Assembly: GCF_025725665.1 (NCBI RefSeq)
Contig: NZ_CP107009.1
Location: 1,426,001 to 1,490,000, forward strand
Direction: 5' to 3'
Source of the DNA: Halomonas sp. LR3S48
GTDB taxonomy: Bacteria; Pseudomonadota; Gammaproteobacteria; Pseudomonadales; Halomonadaceae
DNA: 64,000 bases
Within the stretch, counting starts at the first letter, position 1, and every line of letters starts with the position of its first letter. Below are positions 50,104-58,865 of the stretch, one piece after another. The position numbers were made by a program, and so were the translations under genes. The notes below the pieces were generated by a model. The model worked only from the letters and a program-made list of their open reading frames with translations. It was not told where the DNA came from and ran no database searches.

Positions 50104-50985
50104 CTATGCCACCTCGCGTCGCCGCCAGCGAATCATTCCAGTGGCGATGGCAGTTCCCGCCAGTGTGATGGCCATGCCGACCATGACCTGCAGGCTGAGC
50201 CGCTCGCCCAGCAGCAGGTAACCCCAGAGTAGGGCGCTGATGGGTACCAGGAAGGTGACCGTGGAGGTGGCGGTGGCGCCGGCGCTCGAAATCAGCCCGA
50301 AGTAGAGCAGGAAGGCGAGGGTGGTGCTGAAGGCGGCGAGCCCCAGGCCATTGGCCCAGGCCAGGCCGCTGATGGGGTCGGCAGGCCACAGCCACAAACC
50401 GGGAATCAGCAGGATCAGTGCCGACATGGCGGTGCTGCCGGCGGCAAGTACCCGCACCGGCAGATGCGACAGGTAGGTCTTGGAGTAGTTGGTCGCCACG
50501 CCGTAGCAGAAGGTGGCACCAACGGCGGCGAGAATGAACCAGCCGTCGCCGCCCAGGGCGAAGTCCAGCCGGTTGGCCGAGAGCACGTAGACACCGAAGA
50601 AGGCCAGCGCCAGGCCCAGGTACTGCTGGCGGCGTACCGGGGTGGTGAAGAACAGCGCGCCGAGCAGGGCGGTGAAGATGGGCGTGGTGGCGTTGATCAG
50701 CGAGGTGAAACCCGCCTCGAGGCGCACCGTGGCCAGCGCCAGCAGGCTGAAAGGCAGCACATGGTTGACCAGCCCCAGCAGCAGCAGGCCGCCCTTGTTC
50801 TCCCACACCAACTTGAGATAGCGCAGGCTGAACAGCAGGGGCAGCAACAGCAGGGAGCCGATGCCCATGCGCACCAGTATTAGCGGCACCGGGCCGAATT
50901 CCGGCACTGCCACGCGCATGAAGATGAACGACATGCCCCATAGCGTCGAGAGCAGGATCAGGCGTAGGGAATCGGCCGGTGACAT
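50104..50985 (-). CDS. EamA-type DMT permease
   Basis: A 293-aa inner-membrane protein with ten helices in two EamA repeats; typical segments are LLSTLWGMSFIFMRVAVPEF at the start and FLVPISALLWGYLLLGERLS near the end. RhaT/YdcZ-like in style. Substrate unknown. AAGGA precedes ATG 50985. The upstream 113-base gap is AT-rich and contains the palindrome AAAGGCCTTT. Confidence 0.88.
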   Translation of the reverse strand: MSPADSLRLILLSTLWGMSFIFMRVAVPEFGPVPLILVRMGIGSLLLLPLLFSLRYLKLVWENKGGLLLLGLVNHVLPFSLLALATVRLEAGFTSLINATTPIFTALLGALFFTTPVRRQQYLGLALAFFGVYVLSANRLDFALGGDGWFILAAVGATFCYGVATNYSKTYLSHLPVRVLAAGSTAMSALILLIPGLWLWPADPISGLAWANGLGLAAFSTTLAFLLYFGLISSAGATATSTVTFLVPISALLWGYLLLGERLSLQVMVGMAITLAGTAIATGMIRWRRREVA

Positions 50986-51098
50986 GGGTGTCCTTGAGCA
51001 GCAATGGCAGAAAATGAGAGTAGTCTATGCTGCCAGCCTATGGAAAGGCCTCCATACATCAATAATCATGATGCCAATCATCAAGTGAAAAAGGCCTT

Positions 51099-51479
51099 TC
51101 AATCCGCCGGACCGATGATGACCCAGCCCTCCTCGTCGACGCTCACCGGTACCGGGTCGAGGGCGCAGCCAAGGCCCAGGCCGCCGAGACCTTCCCCGGT
51201 TCGCGACGAGAAGGTTGCATCATGGTTACTGCAGCGAAGCTGTTCGCCATCACGACTGAGGATCCGCAGACCGCGCTGGTCGAGGGGAAGATACTGGTGA
51301 GGGCAGGCGTTGACGTAACCGAGCAGTGCATCGTCGAGGAGAATCAACAGCAGGGGGAAACTGCCTTTCTCTCCCGTCAAGGTCAGGCTGTAGGTATCGC
51401 CGGACGTGAGCTCCTCGAGCCTGACGAGGCGCGTTCCAAGCGCGGGTGCGCTACGATACTGCTGCCATGCCTGAGTCAT
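51099..51479 (-). CDS. Rieske [2Fe-2S] protein
   Basis: A 126-aa Rieske ferredoxin-like protein. The cluster ligands are seen as C-P-H in NACPHQYLPLD and C-x-x-H in LRCSNHDATFSS. No membrane anchor, so a soluble electron carrier. The open frame continues upstream to 52439 antisense to the MOSC gene, but the true start is ATG 51479 with AGAGGA upstream. It is divergent from the MOSC protein, which suggests a shared redox function. Confidence 0.9.
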   Translation of the reverse strand: MTQAWQQYRSAPALGTRLVRLEELTSGDTYSLTLTGEKGSFPLLLILLDDALLGYVNACPHQYLPLDQRGLRILSRDGEQLRCSNHDATFSSRTGEGLGGLGLGCALDPVPVSVDEEGWVIIGPAD

Positions 51480-51608
51480 GCCGAAATGTCCTCTTGCTGA
51501 AAGCGGGCTGCCATTGTCGCCAATGGTGGCTCGCCTGTCAGCGCTGGGTAGCGCTCGGGCTTTGCAGAACCAGTCTGGACAACGGGGCGCAATACAAAGG
51601 AGCAGAGC

Positions 51609-52448
51609 GTGAGAGTTACGGAACTCAATCTTTACCCGGTCAAGTCGCTGCGCGGTATTCCGCTCGATCAGGCGACCCTGGGCGTGCGTGGCCTGGCCTA
51701 CGACCGCAACTGGATGGTGGTCGACCAGGTGGGGCGCTTCGTTACCCAGCGGCAGATGCCGGGCATGGCGCGGGTGACGGTTCGGCTCGAGGACGACTGG
51801 CTGGTGCTGGAACATCCCGAGGCGCAGCCGCTGGCCATCGAGCTGGCGCGGCGCGACCAGCCGCGGCTGACCGCCTACGTATGGGACGATGCCTGTCAGG
51901 CGCTGGACGAAGGTGAGGAGGCAAGCCGCTGGCTCACCGCCGTGCTTGGTGACCTGCGTGGCAGCGCGCTGCGCCTGGTACGCTTCGACGACGCTCACCG
52001 TCGCCCCGTGGAGCCCCGCTATCTCCAGGGCGAAGAGGCCCATACTGCCTTCTCCGACGGCTACCCTTTCCTGATCGCCTCTAGATCCTCTCTCGATGCC
52101 CTCAACCGTGAATTGCAACAAAAGGGTCTGGTGCCACTGCCCATGAATCGGTTCCGGCCCAATGTCGTCGTCGAAGGAGCCCCCGCCTTCGCCGAAGATG
52201 GCTGGAGCGAGGTGTTGGCGCAGGATGGCCATTACCGCTTCGGGCTGCGCAAGCCGTGCCAGCGCTGCAAGATCACCACCATCGACCAGGCCAGCGGCAC
52301 GATCGAAGTCCCCGGCGAGCCGCTGCAGACCCTGATCCAGATGAAGACCCAGCCGCTGCGCCCAGGGGCGTACTTCGGCCAGAACGCTACGCTTCTCACT
52401 GGAGAAGGGGGAATAATCGCAGTAGGCGATACGCTTCATGAGGAATGA
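51609..52448 (+). CDS. MOSC domain protein (YcbX-like)
   Basis: A 279-aa protein with the MOSC N-terminal beta barrel (MRVTELNLYPVKSLRGIPLD, then GLAYDRNWMVVD) and a MOSC domain ending with the molybdenum-binding Cys in RKPCQRCKITTID. Family members bind molybdenum cofactor and reduce N-hydroxylated compounds. Unlike E. coli YcbX it has no fused ferredoxin domain; the divergent Rieske protein could supply electrons, which is inference. Confidence 0.9.
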   Translation: MRVTELNLYPVKSLRGIPLDQATLGVRGLAYDRNWMVVDQVGRFVTQRQMPGMARVTVRLEDDWLVLEHPEAQPLAIELARRDQPRLTAYVWDDACQALDEGEEASRWLTAVLGDLRGSALRLVRFDDAHRRPVEPRYLQGEEAHTAFSDGYPFLIASRSSLDALNRELQQKGLVPLPMNRFRPNVVVEGAPAFAEDGWSEVLAQDGHYRFGLRKPCQRCKITTIDQASGTIEVPGEPLQTLIQMKTQPLRPGAYFGQNATLLTGEGGIIAVGDTLHEE

Positions 52449-52497
52449 AGACGCTTGAGATCTCCTTCGTCAATGAGCCGAGGGCCGAGAAAGAGGA

Positions 52498-52526
52498 ACA
52501 AAAAAGAAGCCCGCTGAGAAGCGGGC
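52498..52526. terminator. Hairpin terminator after the MOSC gene
   Basis: GCCCGCT (52509-52515) and AGCGGGC (52520-52526) pair around GAGA. An A-run precedes it on the plus strand, so T-run termination would act on minus-strand transcripts. Plus-strand termination is plausible but weaker. Confidence 0.55.
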
Positions 52527-52815
52527 GTTAAGCAAGGGACTCACGACTGCTGTGCAAGAACCGGCGTGAGTAGATTCAAGATAGCGCTATTCCAGCATTG
52601 AGAATGTCATCCATTCTCCCTCTGTCTTGTACGAGATTGACTACAACGAACGTAAGCCGCAGCGTAGCGATCGCTTTGAACGGTCACTATCAACCAAGCC
52701 TGACGACCACGCACTCGCTGAAACTCCATCGCGGCTGGCTGTCACGACTTGCTGCGCTACGCTTCCAAGTATCGTTTTTCCACTCAGTATCGATGGCAAC
52801 AGGGAGAGTGCCGTA
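52527..52815. other. Gap between the MOSC and DUF488 genes, no gene supported
   Basis: The intergenic stretch of about 370 bases starts after the MOSC stop. An in-frame extension of the DUF488 gene reaches back to 52627, but its codons look unlike a protein and the family start is at 52816. No promoter of good quality was seen. Confidence 0.5.
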
Positions 52816-53169
52816 ATGCATATTGCACTCAAACGCGCTTACGACCCGCCTTCGTCCGGGGATGGCTATCGCGTTCTCGTCGATCGCCTCTGGCCCCGTG
52901 GTATATCCAAGGATGACGCCATGATCGATGCCTGGCCCAAGGAGGTTGCCCCGAGCGATGAGCTGCGCAAGGAGTTTCACGCTGGCAAGCTCGGCTGGGG
53001 CGAGTTTCGCCGTCGCTACCTGGCGGAACTCAAGCCCCAGCGAGACGCACTACGCGAGCTGGCGGAGCGCGCTCGGAAGGGCAGCGTGACGCTGGTATTC
53101 AGCTCGAAGGACGAGCAACGCAACAACGCCGTGGTGCTCAGGCAGTATCTGGAAATGCTGCAGCGTTAG
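52816..53169 (+). CDS. DUF488 (YeaO-like) protein
   Basis: A 117-aa protein with the DUF488 signature: KRAYDPPSSGDGYRVLVDRLWPRG split over the N-terminus, FHAGKLGWGEFRRRYLAEL in the middle and LVFSSKDEQRNNAVVLRQYL at the end. Function not established. ATG 52816 follows GGGAGAG. It stands alone between MOSC and trkH. Confidence 0.9.
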   Translation: MHIALKRAYDPPSSGDGYRVLVDRLWPRGISKDDAMIDAWPKEVAPSDELRKEFHAGKLGWGEFRRRYLAELKPQRDALRELAERARKGSVTLVFSSKDEQRNNAVVLRQYLEMLQR

Positions 53170-53264
53170 ACGAAGCGTGCCGAGACCAGGTAATTTTTAC
53201 GGCTTTTTTAGGCTGGGCTGTGCTTTCATGCCTGCACGTTGGGTAGCGGGCAAGGGCACCTCCT

Positions 53265-54767
53265 ATGCGTATCGCCAGACAAGGCACGAATCAACTTGGC
53301 TTGCGCCTCAGGTATCACTGGCGCAACTGGGCCCCTGTTCTCAAGGTGGTATCCATCATGTGGACGGTGCTCGCGTTCTTCATGGCGATTCCCTGGATCG
53401 TTCTCGTCGTCGAACGGGATCCCGATGCCCGCGCCTTCGGGTTGTCGATGCTGCTGGTACTGGCAGCGGTGGGTCTGGTGTGGCTGTCCACGATGCGGAC
53501 GCGAGTCGAACTCAAGCCTTGGCAAATGTTCGTTCTGACCACCTTGAGTTGGGTCAGCGTCAGTGGTTTTGCCAGCCTGCCGTTGGTGTTGGGCGCACCG
53601 CAGTTGACCTTCACCAATGCCGTGTTCGAATCGGTTTCAGCGATTACCACCACCGGCTCCACCGTCCTTGTCGGCATCGAAACCCTCTCCGACGGGCTGA
53701 AACTGTGGCGGGGCATCATGCAGTGGCTGGGGGGAATCGGCATCATCGTCATGGGCATCGCCATCCTGCCCTTTCTCAAGGTAGGGGGCATGCGCCTGTT
53801 CCATACCGAGTCGTCCGATTGGTCGGATAAGGTCATGCCACGCACGGGAGGCATCGCCAAGGCAACCCTGGGCATCTACTGCGGTTTCACCCTGATCGCC
53901 ATGTTGGCCTACTGGGCGGGCGGGATGGCACCGCTGGATGCCATCGTGCATGGCATGACATCGCTTGCGACAGGCGGTTTCGCCAACTCCGACGCTTCCT
54001 TTGGCGCCTATGCCGGCCAGCCGCACCTGCTGTGGATGGGATCCCTGTTCATGCTGCTGGGGGCGTTGCCATTCGTGCTCTACATACGTGTGCTGCGTGG
54101 TGCGCGAATGGCGCTGTGGCGCGACCAGCAGGTGCAGGGGCTTTTGCTGTTGCTGACGGTGGTCGTTCTGGGGCTTACGCTGTGGCGAATCTGGCTCGGC
54201 ACGCCGCCGTTCGAGGCGCTGACGCAGGTTGCCTTCAATGTCATCTCGGTGGTGACCACCACTGGCTACGCTTCGGACGATTACAGCACTTGGGGAGCGC
54301 TGGCCTACGTGGCGTTCTTCTATTTGACCTTCGTTGGCGGCTGTAGCGGCTCCACCAGTGGTGGCATGAAGATCTTTCGGTTTCAGGTGGCTACCATCCT
54401 GCTGCGCAACCAACTGCGCTTCCTGGTTCATTCTCATGGGGTCTTCGCCTCGCGCTACAACGGCCAGCCGCTCACCGACGACATTACGCGCGGCGTGGTG
54501 GCATTCTCGTTCTTCTTCTTTCTCACCGTCGCTGGACTGGCGCTGGGGCTGGCACTGATGGGGCTGGACATGACCACGGCGCTCTCGGGAGCCGCCACGG
54601 CAGTGGCCAACGTCGGTCCGGGACTGGGCGATATCATTGGTCCTGCCGGCAATTTCGTCACCCTGCCGGAGGCTGCCAAATGGCTGCTGTGCGCCGGCAT
54701 GCTGCTCGGGCGGCTCGAGATCCTCACGGTGTTGGTGCTGCTGACACCGATGTTCTGGCGTAAATAG
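53265..54767 (+). CDS. trkH: TrkH-family potassium transporter subunit
   Basis: A 500-aa K+ translocating membrane protein with four pore repeats. Filter glycines are seen in ITTTGST, SLATGGFANSDASF, VVTTTGYASDD and VANVGPGLGD. GGCSGSTSGGMKIFRFQ in the third repeat is typical of TrkH. Partner TrkA is not in the window. Immediately followed by a KdpD-like kinase and KdpE (13 bases and an 11-bp overlap), so the three genes form an operon. Confidence 0.93.
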   Translation: MRIARQGTNQLGLRLRYHWRNWAPVLKVVSIMWTVLAFFMAIPWIVLVVERDPDARAFGLSMLLVLAAVGLVWLSTMRTRVELKPWQMFVLTTLSWVSVSGFASLPLVLGAPQLTFTNAVFESVSAITTTGSTVLVGIETLSDGLKLWRGIMQWLGGIGIIVMGIAILPFLKVGGMRLFHTESSDWSDKVMPRTGGIAKATLGIYCGFTLIAMLAYWAGGMAPLDAIVHGMTSLATGGFANSDASFGAYAGQPHLLWMGSLFMLLGALPFVLYIRVLRGARMALWRDQQVQGLLLLLTVVVLGLTLWRIWLGTPPFEALTQVAFNVISVVTTTGYASDDYSTWGALAYVAFFYLTFVGGCSGSTSGGMKIFRFQVATILLRNQLRFLVHSHGVFASRYNGQPLTDDITRGVVAFSFFFFLTVAGLALGLALMGLDMTTALSGAATAVANVGPGLGDIIGPAGNFVTLPEAAKWLLCAGMLLGRLEILTVLVLLTPMFWRK

Positions 54768-54780
54768 GCAGGGGATGTCG

Positions 54781-56772
54781 ATGCATCAACGAGTGCTTCA
54801 GGATGAGACTCGGCCTGACTCGGTGGGCCCGCGGAGGCCGCAACTGCTGGTAGCCCTGGGTGGGCGTGGCGAGGAGGATGCCGCTCTGGTACGGGCGGCG
54901 CATCGTCAGGCGCAGCGCGAGGGCGTGCACTGGTGGGCCGTGCATGTGGACAACGGTCGGGCCGGGCCCAGGCAGCGCCTGGCGTTGGACCAGGTCCTGG
55001 CGCTGGTGAATCGGCTGGGCGGTGAGGTACGCGTCCTGCAAGGGGTAGGGCGTGCGCGGGAGCTGCATGAATATGCCATGGAGCAGGGTGCTGCCACGCT
55101 GATGGTGGGGCGCACGCGTCCTTCGGGCTGGCGCTTCTGGCGTCGACCGCTGGCGGAGCGGCTGCTGCGCTATGGTGGTGCCTATGATCTGGTGGTCGTT
55201 GCCGAGGCCCGCCAGCGGCGCCGATTCCGTCCCGTTCGACGGCGGAATCCGCTGGGCTGGCGCGAGGGCTGGGTCGTGGCGGGCAGCTTTCTCGTTGCCG
55301 TTGGCGTGGCCTGGGCGCTCGAGTTCTGGCTGGAGCTGGCCAATCTGTCGCTGATCTTTCTCGCAGCGGTGTTGGCCAGTGCCACCCTGGCGGGAACCCG
55401 GGCTGCCATGATCACCGCTGCGCTGGGGTTTCTTGCTTTCAATTTCTTGTTCACCCGACCGCGTTTCTCCCTGGCGATGGTCGAACGTGAGCAGTTGCTT
55501 ACCGTCATCTTCTTCCTGCTGGTGGCGGTGGTCGTGGGGCAGCTCGCTGGCAGCGGTCGACAGCGCCTGGTGGCGCTGCGCAGCAGTCGAGAGCAGAGCC
55601 ACAGGCTGCTCACCTTTTCCCGCGCCCTCTCCGTTGCCACTGATCGGGAGCAGGTGCGCGACGCTGGCGTTTCCACCTTGGAGCGCTGGCTGGGTGTGCC
55701 GGTGGTATTCCTTGATGATGGTGGACAGGACGGCAGCCTGAGCGTGCGCAGTGCGATACCGGCGAATGCCCGGCTTGGTGCGGTTGAGGAGGCTGCCGCG
55801 GCATGGAGCTGGCAGCAGCGCAAGCCGAGCGGTGCCGGCACGGCCACCCAGGCCTCGCTGCGCTGGCGCTTCATTCCCCTGGTGGAGCAGGAGCGCATGC
55901 TGGGCATCGTGGGGCTGGAACTCGCCGTGAGAGAACGCCCGCTTGGCCCCGACCAGGAGACGTTGGTTACTACCCTGACCCGTCAGCTCGGCATGGCACT
56001 GGAGCGCACGCGGCTGGTGGCCGAACTTGGCGCCTCGCGGCTCTCGGAAGAGAACGAGCGCCTGCGCTCGGCGCTGCTGTCGTCGGTATCGCACGATTTG
56101 CGCACGCCGCTAGCCTCGATCATTGGTTCGGCCAGTTCGCTGAGAGAACTCGAACCGCAGCTCAGCCGTGCCGACCGGCGCGAGCTGCTCGACGGCATCC
56201 TGGCAGAGAGCGAACGTCTCAACCGCTATATCCAGAATCTGCTCGACATGACCCGGCTCGGTCATGGCGACCTCAAGATCGAGCGCGATTGGGTCTCGTT
56301 CGACGATCTTGTCACCGCCGCGTTGAAGAGGCTGGGCGCCACGCTTGATGCGGTGCGAGTCGAGCGCGAGGGGGCCAATGGGCTACCGCTGCTTTACGTG
56401 CACCCGGCGTTGATCGAACAGGCACTGGTAAATGTCCTCGACAATGCTGTGCGCTTTTCACCCGCAGACGGCCAGGTGGGGATTCGTGCCCGCCTCGACG
56501 AGGCTCGTGAATGGCTGGAGATCCGCATCACGGACGAAGGGCCCGGTATTCCCCCGGAACAGCGCGAGGCGGTGTTCGACATGTTCTTCACCGGCGGTGA
56601 GGGTGACCGTGGCCGCCATGGCAGCGGGCTGGGGCTGGCCATTTGTCGCGGCATGCTGGGCGCTCACGGTGGCAGCGTCGAGGCGTTGCCAGGTCCCGCT
56701 GGGCAGGGCACGACCATCGTCATGCGTCTGCCGCTGGCGGCACAGGAGGAGCACGCGAACGATGGCGACTGA
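54781..56772 (+). CDS. kdpD: KdpD-like sensor histidine kinase lacking the N-terminal KdpD domain
   Basis: A 663-aa kinase; KdpD is normally near 890 aa. Present: a universal-stress-protein-like domain (about 20-150, LLVALGGRGEEDAALV), a four-helix DUF4118 sensor membrane part (about 165-265), a GAF-like region (about 285-420), the histidine box SVSHDLRTPLASI and an ATPase domain with VNVLDNAVRFSP, DEGPGIP and HGSGLGLAI. Missing: the N-terminal ATP-binding KdpD sensor domain. ATG 54781 has AGGGG six bases upstream; ATG 54775 is too close. Next to trkH, not kdpFABC. Confidence 0.9.
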   Translation: MHQRVLQDETRPDSVGPRRPQLLVALGGRGEEDAALVRAAHRQAQREGVHWWAVHVDNGRAGPRQRLALDQVLALVNRLGGEVRVLQGVGRARELHEYAMEQGAATLMVGRTRPSGWRFWRRPLAERLLRYGGAYDLVVVAEARQRRRFRPVRRRNPLGWREGWVVAGSFLVAVGVAWALEFWLELANLSLIFLAAVLASATLAGTRAAMITAALGFLAFNFLFTRPRFSLAMVEREQLLTVIFFLLVAVVVGQLAGSGRQRLVALRSSREQSHRLLTFSRALSVATDREQVRDAGVSTLERWLGVPVVFLDDGGQDGSLSVRSAIPANARLGAVEEAAAAWSWQQRKPSGAGTATQASLRWRFIPLVEQERMLGIVGLELAVRERPLGPDQETLVTTLTRQLGMALERTRLVAELGASRLSEENERLRSALLSSVSHDLRTPLASIIGSASSLRELEPQLSRADRRELLDGILAESERLNRYIQNLLDMTRLGHGDLKIERDWVSFDDLVTAALKRLGATLDAVRVEREGANGLPLLYVHPALIEQALVNVLDNAVRFSPADGQVGIRARLDEAREWLEIRITDEGPGIPPEQREAVFDMFFTGGEGDRGRHGSGLGLAICRGMLGAHGGSVEALPGPAGQGTTIVMRLPLAAQEEHANDGD

Positions 56773-57475
56773 ATTCCACCACATCCTCGTCATCGATGAC
56801 GAGCCGCAGATTCGACGTTTCCTGCGCATCAGCCTGGTGTCGCAGGACTTCGCCGTGAGCGAGGCGGCAACAGGAAGGGAAGGGCTGGCCTTCGTCGCTT
56901 CCCAGGCCCCGGACCTGGTACTGCTGGACCTGGGACTGCCGGATATGGACGGCCAGCACGTGCTCGACGAACTGCGCCGGATGAGCCAGGTGCCGGTAAT
57001 CGTGGTATCGGTGCGCGAGCAGGAGGCGGAGAAGGTGCGCGCGCTGGACTCGGGTGCCAATGACTACGTCACCAAGCCGTTTGGCATCCAGGAGTTGCTG
57101 GCACGGATTCGCGCACTGCTGCGTCAGCAGGATTCGGCGGGAGCCAGCTCGAGTGCGCTACGCCAGCAGCGTGCGGGTCTCGAGATCGACCTCACGGCAC
57201 GCAGCGTGACGCTGAGAGGCGATGCCGTACACCTTACGCCCAAGGAGTACGCCGTGCTCGATCAACTGGCGCGCCATGCCGGCCGGGTGGTGACCCAGAC
57301 TCAACTGCTGCGCCACGTGTGGGGTCCCTCGCATACTCACGACACCCACTACCTGCGCATCGTCATCAGCAAGCTGCGCCAAAAGCTGGGCGACGATCCT
57401 CATGCTCCCCAGTTGCTGCAGACTGAGGCCGGCGTTGGCTACCGCTTGCTGGTCGATCCCGTCGAGCAATGCTGA
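56762..57475 (+). CDS. kdpE: KdpE-like response regulator
   Basis: A 237-aa OmpR-type regulator. Receiver domain: DDEP, phospho-acceptor Asp in LLDLGLPDMDG, VTKPF Lys. Winged helix (about 140-230) with HLTPKEYAVLDQLARHAG and YLRIVISKLRQKLGDDP. The start overlaps the kinase stop by 11 bases, so translation is coupled. Likely target is the trkH operon itself or a K+ uptake gene elsewhere. Confidence 0.93.
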   Translation: MATEFHHILVIDDEPQIRRFLRISLVSQDFAVSEAATGREGLAFVASQAPDLVLLDLGLPDMDGQHVLDELRRMSQVPVIVVSVREQEAEKVRALDSGANDYVTKPFGIQELLARIRALLRQQDSAGASSSALRQQRAGLEIDLTARSVTLRGDAVHLTPKEYAVLDQLARHAGRVVTQTQLLRHVWGPSHTHDTHYLRIVISKLRQKLGDDPHAPQLLQTEAGVGYRLLVDPVEQC

Positions 57476-57483
57476 GCCGAAGC

Positions 57484-57513
57484 GCCGGGCGCCGATCTCG
57501 TTCGGCGCCCGGC
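57484..57513. terminator. Hairpin between kdpE and the copper cluster
   Basis: GCCGGGCGCCGA (57484-57495) and TCGGCGCCCGGC (57502-57513) form a perfect 12-bp stem with a 6-base loop between the convergent kdpE and DUF411 genes. No T-run follows on either side. Confidence 0.6.
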
Positions 57514-57518
57514 AGGCC

Positions 57519-57962
57519 TCACAACGTCATGAACGGCGATGGTTCCTGATCGGTGAACTGGTAGACGTTCCAGTCATCCCGCTTGGGTCCCGGCATGCCT
57601 GGCGTCCCGATGGGCATGCCGGCGAGGCCGATGCCACCAATCTTCGGCCGCTCCTGGAACAGTCGCTCCACCGCCTCGAAGGGCACATGGCCTTCAATGG
57701 CGTAATCGCCCATCAGGATGGTGTGGCATGAACCCAATCCGTAGGGCAATCCGGCCTCCTGCTTGATCTTGCCCATGTCCTCATCGTCGATGATGGTGAC
57801 CGAGACTCCACGCTCCTCGAGCTGGCGCGCGTACTCGTCGCAACAGCCGCACTGCGGGTTCTTGTACAGGGTGGCTTCCTCGGGCAGGGCGGCGTGAACG
57901 GCAGAGGTGGCGCCCATCAGCAGGCTGGCGGAAAGCAGCAGGGAAGTGGTGCGACGTTTCAT
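57519..57962 (-). CDS. DUF411 metal-binding periplasmic protein
   Basis: A 147-aa exported protein (signal MKRRTTSLLLSASLLMGATS, cleaved near VHA-AL). The conserved DUF411 motif is YKNPQCGCCDEYARQLE, with a Cys pair likely to bind copper, plus LPYGLGSCHT and GHVPFEAVERLF. Such proteins sit in copper or silver resistance clusters. The start overlaps the stop of a 52-aa membrane protein gene. A longer frame to 58160 is not supported. Confidence 0.92.
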   Translation of the reverse strand: MKRRTTSLLLSASLLMGATSAVHAALPEEATLYKNPQCGCCDEYARQLEERGVSVTIIDDEDMGKIKQEAGLPYGLGSCHTILMGDYAIEGHVPFEAVERLFQERPKIGGIGLAGMPIGTPGMPGPKRDDWNVYQFTDQEPSPFMTL

Positions 57963-58117
57963 GAGTCGGCTCCATGGCGAGGCGTTGAAGACGAAGAGAA
58001 AAGCAGATACTTGAGCAAGGCGGCGATGCCGAGCCCCAGCAGAGAAAGGGCGGCCAGCGGCATCAGCCAGCCAAGCCAGCCCATGCTGCCCATCAGGGCG
58101 AAACAGTCGGTCATCAT
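57959..58117 (-). CDS. 52-residue membrane protein in the copper cluster
   Basis: ATG 58117 (immediately followed by a second ATG) has AAGGAG seven bases upstream and encodes 52 aa with one hydrophobic stretch of about 28 residues (GWLGWLMPLAALSLLGLGIA plus AALLKYLLF). Its stop overlaps the DUF411 start (57959-57962), which supports real translation. Function unknown. An 11-bp inverted repeat (58127-58198) could mask its ribosome site. Confidence 0.7.
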   Translation of the reverse strand: MMTDCFALMGSMGWLGWLMPLAALSLLGLGIAALLKYLLFSSSSTPRHGADS

Positions 58118-58126
58118 GACGAGACT

Positions 58127-58198
58127 CCTTGAGAACGATGGATACGGCAGACGCAGGCAAGTCCTGGTGGATGCCCGCAGACGTTCACGTTCTCAAGG
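58127..58198 (-). other. 11-bp inverted repeat able to cover a ribosome site
   Basis: CCTTGAGAACG (58127-58137) and CGTTCTCAAGG (58188-58198) are perfect inverted copies about 50 bases apart. On the minus strand the second copy contains most of the AAGGAG of the 52-aa gene, so pairing could reduce its translation. Inferred from sequence only. Confidence 0.5.
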
Positions 58199-58513
58199 TC
58201 TGGGAGGTCGCCGCGGAGGCGGCATCCTGTGGTCGGCCATGGCCAAAACCGGAGCGACGACCGGGAAGGGGGGCTCGACGGCGCTCAGTCTGCCGAGATG
58301 AGCCACCATGGTGCAGGCCGGGCAACGAGTATCGTCCGTGGTATCGGCATCGAACTGCTGCATGGACGAGGCCACACCACAATCGGCCTGGTGGGAATCC
58401 ATGGCCGCGTGAGTCGACAGGCTGTTAAGCGCCAGCAGCAGGGCGAGCAGCAGCGTCAGGAAGCGAATGCCCTGATGGTGCCTGCTCTGGGTCGGCCTGG
58501 CGACAGCTCTCAT
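58193..58513 (-). CDS. Small secreted Cys-containing protein (DUF2946-like)
   Basis: A 106-aa protein with an N-terminal hydrophobic segment (GIRFLTLLLALLLALNSLS) ending near THAA, then a short mature part with Cys in HQADCGV and the pair in RCPACTMVAH. It resembles DUF2946-type proteins of copper clusters. ATG 58513 has GAGGACG upstream; the frame can extend to 58570. Function unknown. Confidence 0.65.
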   Translation of the reverse strand: MRAVARPTQSRHHQGIRFLTLLLALLLALNSLSTHAAMDSHQADCGVASSMQQFDADTTDDTRCPACTMVAHLGRLSAVEPPFPVVAPVLAMADHRMPPPRRPPRP

Positions 58514-58598
58514 GGAACGTCCTCGCAGTGTTGCTTTTTCATTGAAACCTATCTCGTCCACTCGCTTCAATGACCCAGCGCAAGGAGTGGTGTTGCCC

Positions 58599-58865
58599 TC
58601 AGTCCTTGCCCGGAGGATGGCCGTGACGATGCATCAGCAAATGCATGCCCAGGCACAGCATCATGGGCAGCAGCAGCCAGGCGCCTCCAGCCGTCTCGCC
58701 GCGCCACAGAAGTAACAGGAAGGCACTTCCCATCAGGATCAGGCAGAGGGGCATCATCCAGGCGTGCAGCCCTCTCGAACGGGCCCCCTGTGGCTGCTCC
58801 TCCAAGCCAGATGACTCTTGGCGGTGGCCACCCGGTGGCCGGGAAGGGGAGCGAATGCGCTTCAT
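58599..58865 (-). CDS. Small membrane protein, DUF2933-like
   Basis: An 88-aa protein with a polar N-terminus and two hydrophobic segments (PLCLILMGSAFLLLLW and AWLLLPMMLCLGMHLL), then a His-rich tail MHRHGHPPGKD. Size and tail match DUF2933 proteins found beside copper ATPases. It overlaps the ATPase stop by four bases, so it is coupled to it. Confidence 0.82.
   Translation of the reverse strand: MKRIRSPSRPPGGHRQESSGLEEQPQGARSRGLHAWMMPLCLILMGSAFLLLLWRGETAGGAWLLLPMMLCLGMHLLMHRHGHPPGKD

Noticed and set aside
52627..52815. N-terminal extension of the DUF488 protein
   Set aside because: The family begins at the ATG at 52816, which has its own ribosome site; the upstream codons show no conserved feature.
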